The notes below the pieces were generated by a model. The model ran no database searches and was not told where the DNA came from. It saw only the letters and a list, made by a program, of their open reading frames with translations. A DNA stretch of 64,000 bases from JAAYCI01 sp964370045 (GTDB taxonomy: Bacteria > Bacillota > Clostridia > Oscillospirales > Ruminococcaceae): positions 17,115 to 81,114 of the forward strand of contig CAYJGZ010000012.1 in assembly GCA_964370045.1 (NCBI GenBank), written 5' to 3'. Shown here in pieces: positions 59,751 to 64,000 of this stretch. The translations under genes and the position numbers were made by a program. Each line of letters starts with the position of its first letter. The stretch's first letter is position 1.

Positions 59751-61079
59751 CTACCCCTTTTTCTCGTCTCGCTCACGGCTGAGTATGCGAATCGGTGTTC
59801 CCTCAAGGCCGAACGTTCCACGTATTTGGTTTTCAAGATAGCGCTGGTATGAAAAGTGAAACAGCTTTTTGCTGTTTATAAAGCAGGCAAACGTGGGCGG
59901 CCTGGTAGAAACCTGCGTCATGTAGTATATTTTCAGCCGCTTGCCCCTGTCGGTGGGCGGCTGAACACGCGCGGTGGCATCCGCTAGCACTTTGTTTAGC
60001 ATACCCGTCGTTATGCGCATGGCGTTTTGCTCATCCACATACTTTACAAGCTCCAAAAGCCGCCCCACACGCTGGCCCGTCTTTGCCGAAATAAATATTA
60101 TGGGCGCATAGCGCATAAAGCCAAAGTCGTTTTCCAGCTTTTTGCGCTGAACCTGCATGGTCTTGTCGTCCTTTTCCACAATATCCCATTTATTCACCGC
60201 AATGATGCACGCCTTGCCCTGCTCGTGCGCAAAGCCTGCCACCTTGCTGTCCTGCTCCGTAAAGCCGGCGGTGGCATCCACCATGATGACAACCACCCTC
60301 GCCCGCTCCACCGCTGCAAGGCTGCGCAAAACGCTGTAGCGTTCCACACCATCCTCCACCTTGCCCCTGCGGCGCAGGCCTGCCGTGTCTATAAACGTAA
60401 ACTTTCCCTGCTCCTTGTCAACATTGCTGTCCACCGCATCACGTGTGGTGCCCGCTTCATCCGCCACTATCATGCGCTCTTCGCCCAAAAGATAGTTCAC
60501 AAGGCTGCTTTTTCCCACGTTGGGACGGCCTATTACCGCAACACTCACCCTGTCGTCCTCGCTTTGCGTATCCGCATCCTGCGGCAGTGAGGGCATCAGC
60601 GCCTCTAATAGGTCGCCTGTGCCCATTCCGTGCACGGAGGACACAGGGTACAGCTCCCCCATTCCCAGCGAGTAAAAGTCGTACACCTCCAGCGGTGTTT
60701 CGCCGGGGGTGTCCACCTTGTTCACCACCAAAAATATAGGCTTGCCACTGCGCAAAAGCATGGGCGCAATGTCCGCATCCTGTGCGGTGACACCACTGCG
60801 CACATCCACAACAAAAAGTATTGCATCCGCCGTGTCAATCGCTATCTGCGCCTGATGGCGCATGTGAATAAGCAGGCTGTCGTCCGCATTCGGCTCGATA
60901 CCGCCTGTATCTATCAAAAGAAACTCCCTGTTTTGCCACTCGGCAGTGGCGTACAGGCGGTCCCGTGTAACGCCGGGGGTGTCCTCCACAATGGCAAGGC
61001 GCTGACCCACAAGCTTGTTAAACAGCGTGGATTTGCCAACATTTGGCCTGCCCACTATGGCGACTATAGGTTTTGACAT
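59751..61079 (-). CDS. der: Ribosome-assembly GTPase Der (EngA)
   Basis: Der has two GTPase domains in tandem and helps 50S ribosome assembly. The 442-residue protein shows the first G domain (AIVGRPNVGKSTLFNKLVGQ, DTPGVTRDR, NKVD), the second (AVIGRPNVGKSSLVNYLLG, DEAGTTRDAVDS, DTAGLRRRGK, NKWD) and the KH-like C-terminal domain (TRPPTFACFIN). The ATG at 61079 gives the family's MSKPIVAIVGRPN; it follows GGAGCAAAT. A 31-residue extension further upstream in frame has no ribosome site and is rejected. Confidence 0.97.
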   Translation of the reverse strand: MSKPIVAIVGRPNVGKSTLFNKLVGQRLAIVEDTPGVTRDRLYATAEWQNREFLLIDTGGIEPNADDSLLIHMRHQAQIAIDTADAILFVVDVRSGVTAQDADIAPMLLRSGKPIFLVVNKVDTPGETPLEVYDFYSLGMGELYPVSSVHGMGTGDLLEALMPSLPQDADTQSEDDRVSVAVIGRPNVGKSSLVNYLLGEERMIVADEAGTTRDAVDSNVDKEQGKFTFIDTAGLRRRGKVEDGVERYSVLRSLAAVERARVVVIMVDATAGFTEQDSKVAGFAHEQGKACIIAVNKWDIVEKDDKTMQVQRKKLENDFGFMRYAPIIFISAKTGQRVGRLLELVKYVDEQNAMRITTGMLNKVLADATARVQPPTDRGKRLKIYYMTQVSTRPPTFACFINSKKLFHFSYQRYLENQIRGTFGLEGTPIRILSRERDEKKG

Positions 61080-61247
61080 ATTTGCTCCTTTATTGTAAAC
61101 AATTAGCACCCACAACAACACAAGGCACGCACAACAACAGCAGTGCTCACCCTTGAAGCATGGCATACTCAAATTTCACTGTCGAGAATTTTCGGCAAAA
61201 AGTTTTTTGCACCGTCCATTATCATCAAATGTGCATAACATTCCACA

Positions 61248-62885
61248 TCACTCCAGCACTATAAGCCCCCACTTGCCGTCCTGCTGCACCCACGCTCTGC
61301 CACCAAACACATGGCTTGCGTTATCAAACATAGGCTCCACCACAACCTCGCCGCTCTCGTGCATAAAGCCGTACTTGCCATCCTGCACAATAGTGGTATA
61401 CCCATACACAAACGTGCCTGCGCCACCTCGTGGGTAGCTCTCGCCCCACACGGTGTCGTACTCCGTCTGTGCTATGATAGCCCTTTGCTCGGGCGAGTAG
61501 TACCCAAACTTATCCCCCTGCTGCAGCGTAATCATACCGCCTGCGGCGGCGTATATTTGAGTGTACTCAATGTCCAGCAGCATCTCCCCGTCCTTTGTGG
61601 CAAGGCCGTAGAGTATCCCATCATCCGGCATCATGCCCGTGCTGTCCAAAACAGCCATGTCAAACACCGGCATTATCTGCGGAAAATACTCCTCAAATAT
61701 ATCATCGTCTACCGTGGAAAACTCCCCGTATGAGATAAATCCCGGTACGAGTGTACCGTTTTCGTCAATTCCGAATAGTTGCTCGGAAAATCCGCCGTGT
61801 CCGCCATCCGTGCCAAAGGGGAATCCCCTTTCCTCCAGCCACGAATTTTGCCCATCTGAAGTGGCTACTTCAATTTCAGGCGGCAGGCCGTGCAACATTC
61901 CGCAGTCGTAGCGGAACAGCATCCCATCGTACGGCTCTATCACTATTTCGCCAAACTCATCGCCCGAAAGCCCCACCTCCGGCTCAAAGTAGGCAATGCC
62001 CTGCATTCCGTGCTCGTAAAATGCGATGTAGTGCGCCATGCTTTCATCCCCTATATAGTCGGGGATGGGCTGAAGGCTGTCGTACTGGAGCACAGGCTCT
62101 ACCATCCATGTATAGCCATCTCCCGATGTTTCAACCTGCTGCGGCTGAGAGCTTGAAGGAGCACCGCTTGAAGCAGCAGGTGCTTCGGAAGTCCCAGAGC
62201 TTCCACCAATGCCAGGTGCACTTTGGGACGCTCCGCCATTAGGCGGCTCATATTGAGGGGAATGTCCGCTTGCCCCACCAAAAGGCATGGAAGTGTCCAC
62301 TCCCTTTCCCTTTCCGAGCACAAACACCCACAAGACTATACCTGCCGCTAAAATCAGCGCAAGCCCTCCCGAGACAAGCCCGATGATAAGGCCTGTCCTT
62401 TTCTTTTTTGGCGGTGCATACCCCTGCGGCGACAGGTTGTTCATCGGGTGAGGTGCACCGTATTGCTGTGCAGGTGCATACCCCTGCGGCGGTGCCGCAT
62501 ATCCTGATGGCATGGGCGCATACCCTTGCGGCTGTTGCGTATGGGCATAGCCCTCATACTGTGAAGCTGTTCCTTGTGCATCCTGATGTGGCGCAGGCGC
62601 ATACCCCTGCTGTGGATGCTCATTCATCGCAGGATATACGCTGTCGTAGTCTGTGCTATTCACACCGCTTTGCATATCATCCTGTGGCGCATAAGCTGTG
62701 TAGCTTGCGGGTGATGTCTGCTCATTGTATGAATCTTGCGATACAGGGGCTGCGTACCCCTCTGCCGGTGGCACAGCCCCCTGCCCTCCCTGTTGCATTT
62801 GGGGCGCCTGTTGCTGCTGTGCGCCGCAAGCAGGGCAGGTGTTAGTATTTTCTATTATATAGTGTCCACATGACGCACAGTACAT
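61248..62885 (-). CDS. Zinc-ribbon membrane protein with WG repeats
   Basis: The 545-residue protein starts with a zinc ribbon (CASCGHYIIENTNTCPACG, residues 3-21), then a 130-residue Gln/Pro/Tyr/Gly-rich segment with many copies of QGYAP-like units, one membrane helix (about 170-192), a Ser/Gly-rich linker and an extracellular C-terminal domain with WG-type beta repeats (GLATKDGEMLLDIEYTQIY, KFGYYSPEQRAIIAQTEYDT, KYGFMHESGEVVVEPMF). Function unknown. The ATG at 62885 follows GGGGGAG; an earlier one at 62957 lacks a site. It lies in its own unit. Confidence 0.85.
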   Translation of the reverse strand: MYCASCGHYIIENTNTCPACGAQQQQAPQMQQGGQGAVPPAEGYAAPVSQDSYNEQTSPASYTAYAPQDDMQSGVNSTDYDSVYPAMNEHPQQGYAPAPHQDAQGTASQYEGYAHTQQPQGYAPMPSGYAAPPQGYAPAQQYGAPHPMNNLSPQGYAPPKKKRTGLIIGLVSGGLALILAAGIVLWVFVLGKGKGVDTSMPFGGASGHSPQYEPPNGGASQSAPGIGGSSGTSEAPAASSGAPSSSQPQQVETSGDGYTWMVEPVLQYDSLQPIPDYIGDESMAHYIAFYEHGMQGIAYFEPEVGLSGDEFGEIVIEPYDGMLFRYDCGMLHGLPPEIEVATSDGQNSWLEERGFPFGTDGGHGGFSEQLFGIDENGTLVPGFISYGEFSTVDDDIFEEYFPQIMPVFDMAVLDSTGMMPDDGILYGLATKDGEMLLDIEYTQIYAAAGGMITLQQGDKFGYYSPEQRAIIAQTEYDTVWGESYPRGGAGTFVYGYTTIVQDGKYGFMHESGEVVVEPMFDNASHVFGGRAWVQQDGKWGLIVLE

Positions 62886-62987
62886 TTCAAACTCCCCCAA
62901 ACTTCTATTTGCAGGATGCGTTTCCATTTTTTCACTGTGCATATTTAGGCAACGCATATTGTGCTTTCATTATTTTCAGATACCTTA

Positions 62988-63016
62988 ACTATATATTATT
63001 AAGCCTGTAAGGTCAA
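62988..63016 (-). promoter_or_regulatory. Promoter of the WG-repeat gene (TTGACC-17-TATAGT)
   Basis: On the minus strand TTGACC (63011-63016) and TATAGT (62988-62993) are exactly 17 bp apart, about 100 bp before the start. The 63017-63349 stretch beyond holds no gene that I can support; a possible worn R1 copy is at 63037-63068, and an imperfect inverted repeat is at 63283-63334. Confidence 0.75.
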
Positions 63017-63349
63017 TACACATGGATGTGTCCGATGTGGGCAAAAGCGTTGAAAGCATTTTGTCCACTGCTATCACCTTCTTATAATTGTTGCTCAACA
63101 TCGCCTACCCTCGATAGTAAAACCACCGTTCAAGCAACCGCTGACACCGTACATAATATGCTCACGGCTAAACTTTCATCGCCTGTAACAAGGACATCAG
63201 CTTTTCAATGTATCGCACCTGACGAAAGTTTCTCATCGGTAGTGATAATTCAGCCTTGTGCCACAGTGTTTGCGCCTCCACGTACAACAACAGCATTAGT
63301 GTGGTTAATTTTTCGCCACGCCAATGCTGTTATTGCGCTTTTCTGCCTC

Positions 63350-63454
63350 TTAAAAAACCATCATCAAAAGCCCGATTATCGCAAAAATCGGAAATAGTAG
63401 AGTAAAGCATCCCATCCTGCGTCGTCTCACTACAGCTCTTCGTCTTCTAAACAT
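63350..63454 (-). CDS. 34-residue arginine-rich single-helix membrane peptide
   Basis: A very short gene on the minus strand, encoding a 34-residue peptide. It starts MFRRRRAVVRRRRMGC, so nine of the first 13 residues are Arg or Val/Arg, and continues with a hydrophobic stretch FTLLFPIFAIIGLLMMVF that can cross the membrane. A perfect GGAGGG ribosome site lies eight bases before the ATG. The topology would keep the Arg cluster inside. No similar named family comes to mind. The IS3-type element begins 56 bp before its start and may separate it from its promoter. Confidence 0.6.
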   Translation of the reverse strand: MFRRRRAVVRRRRMGCFTLLFPIFAIIGLLMMVF

Positions 63455-63585
63455 TGTTATTTCCCTCCGTTTATATGTTTGATATATTTCCTATTGCTGT
63501 GCGAAAACCTGGTCTTGCCCCCTAGAATTGTACCAATTACAAAGTTAGTAAACATATGTTAAACTAACAATGGAGGGAAGAAAAA

Positions 63586-63864
63586 ATGGCAAGGAAGAAA
63601 TACACAATAGAACAGATTATCGTAAAATTGCGAGAAGTAGAGGTGCTTTGTAGTCAAGGCAAGAGCATAGCAGAAGCCGCCCGTCAGGTAGAAATTCCTG
63701 AACAGACGTACTATCGATGGCGAAAGGAATATGGCGGGATGAACAGCACCGAGGCAAAGCAGATGAAACAGTTAGAGAAAGAGAATGCTCGGCTGAAAAA
63801 GCTTGTGGCTGAACAGGCGCTGGACATCGCTATATTGAAGGATGTAAACTCAAAAAACTTCTAA
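63586..63864 (+). CDS. IS3-family transposase OrfA
   Basis: A 92-residue helix-turn-helix protein: KYTIEQIIVKLREVE, SIAEAARQVEIPEQTYYRW, and a coiled-coil/leucine-zipper end (QLEKENARLKKLVAEQ), the usual OrfA design. It binds the element's ends and, fused to OrfB, makes the transposase. A GGAGGG ribosome site precedes the ATG. Just before its stop is the heptamer A AAA AAC (63852-63858), exactly in phase for a -1 frameshift into orfB. Confidence 0.93.
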   Translation: MARKKYTIEQIIVKLREVEVLCSQGKSIAEAARQVEIPEQTYYRWRKEYGGMNSTEAKQMKQLEKENARLKKLVAEQALDIAILKDVNSKNF

Positions 63865-64000
63865 GCCCGGTTAAGCGAAGGGCGGCTGCTGTCTACGCAA
63901 TGGAGAGCCATGGCGTTGGAGAGCGTCGAGCTTGCCGGGTGTTAGAGGTAAACCGGACGGCCTACCGATATGAGCCGGTGCGTCTGCCAGATGAAGATGA
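63858..64000 (+). CDS. IS3-family transposase OrfB, N-terminal start (partial)
   Basis: In the -1 frame after the slippery heptamer the sequence reads LLSPVKRRAAAVYAMESHGV, then GERRACRVLEVNRTAYRYEP, the typical N-terminal helix-turn-helix of IS3 OrfB. The DDE catalytic core would lie beyond base 64000. It has no clear start codon of its own near the junction, in line with expression only as an OrfAB fusion. Confidence 0.85.

Larger units (their letters stand above)
63510..64000 (+). mobile_element. IS3-family insertion sequence, left part (runs off the window)
   Basis: The element carries orfA and the start of orfB of an IS3-type transposase. The left end is placed at the TG of TGGTCTTGCCCCCTAG, because IS3 elements begin with TG; the exact edge is uncertain since the right end lies outside. 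A near-perfect dyad (63544-63568, centred on ACATATGT) precedes orfA. The orfA protein is closest in form to the IS407-like group (KLVAEQALDIAILKD). Confidence 0.75.

Noticed and set aside
60950..61172. Longer N-terminus for Der
   Set aside because: The extra 31 residues are rich in Cys and hydrophobic residues, lack a ribosome site and are absent from the family, which begins at MSKPIVAIVG.
63026..63397. Open frame of 123 codons on the plus strand, and a protein-like minus frame broken by three TGA codons
   Set aside because: The plus frame has no ribosome site and reads like the complement of another frame. The minus frame could be whole only if TGA were Trp, but TGA is used as a normal stop by many genes here. 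A relic gene is possible, but nothing supports it.
1..64000. CRISPR array
   Set aside because: No regularly spaced short direct repeats are present; R1 and repeat A copies are far apart and in leaders.

Overview
The window looks like chromosome of an anaerobic member of the Bacillota, most likely a gut-type Clostridia. The signs are NrdR, RNase R, SecG, an RNase M5-like protein, strong AGGAGG-type ribosome sites, -35/-10 promoters often with an extended -10 TGn, and an anaerobic purine/selenium-molybdenum gene set. I cannot name the genus. Base composition is fairly even at roughly 50% G+C, with AT-richer patches near 43-43.8 kb and at the right end.

Layout. 0-9 kb (minus strand): histidine genes (a hisZ-hisG fusion, then hisD), nrdR, a TIM-barrel isomerase, a sugar-phosphate transferase, a CapD-type dehydratase, rnr and secG. 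9.5-30.7 kb (plus strand): one long cluster for molybdenum-cofactor synthesis (moeA-like, moaC, moaA, MOSC, mogA), selenium-dependent molybdenum hydroxylase maturation (xdhC, yqeC, yqeB, mocA/ygfJ-like) and the E. coli yge/ygf/xdhD set (ygeX, ygeY, ygeW, ssnA, ygfK, xdhD, a Dph6-like ATPase, hyuA), closed by a small XRE regulator and a terminator. 30.8-34.3 kb (minus): a three-gene biotin carboxyl-transfer set (12S-like, biotin carrier, 5S). 34.4-43.8 kb (plus): alaS, HIT, a phosphoribosyltransferase, comEC, holA, an RNase M5-HAD fusion and a DUF1638 protein. 43.9-50.5 kb (minus): membrane and envelope genes, including an O-acetylation pair and two lipoproteins. 50.8-58 kb (mostly plus): apbE with a Gx transporter, tRNA-Val, small regulators, and a tightly coupled operon of two flavin/4Fe-4S proteins, a zinc macrodomain and a class M sirtuin. 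58.2-64 kb: an AIM24-like protein, plsY, der, a WG-repeat protein, a 34-residue membrane peptide, and the left part of an IS3-family element cut by the window end.

Two repeat families deserve attention. R1 is a roughly 110-120 bp element with inverted ends and a strong central hairpin. It occurs at least seven times, each time in the leader of a gene and in the same orientation as that gene, and its hairpin shows compensatory base changes between copies. Repeat A is a 92-bp element present twice, about 96% identical, directly in front of hisD and of the biotin carrier gene. It supplies the ribosome binding site and can pair that site with its own 5' end. Both look like structured leader elements or palindromic mobile repeats that I do not recognise.

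The large plus-strand cluster reads as a self-contained purine (xanthine/urate-type) degradation module. The Mo cofactor genes and XdhC/YqeB/YqeC/MocA prepare the cofactor for XdhD. YgfK and SsnA act with it, and YgeW, YgeX, YgeY and HyuA handle ring-opened nitrogen compounds. No FAD subunit of xanthine dehydrogenase, no moaD/moaE and no molybdate transporter are visible here.
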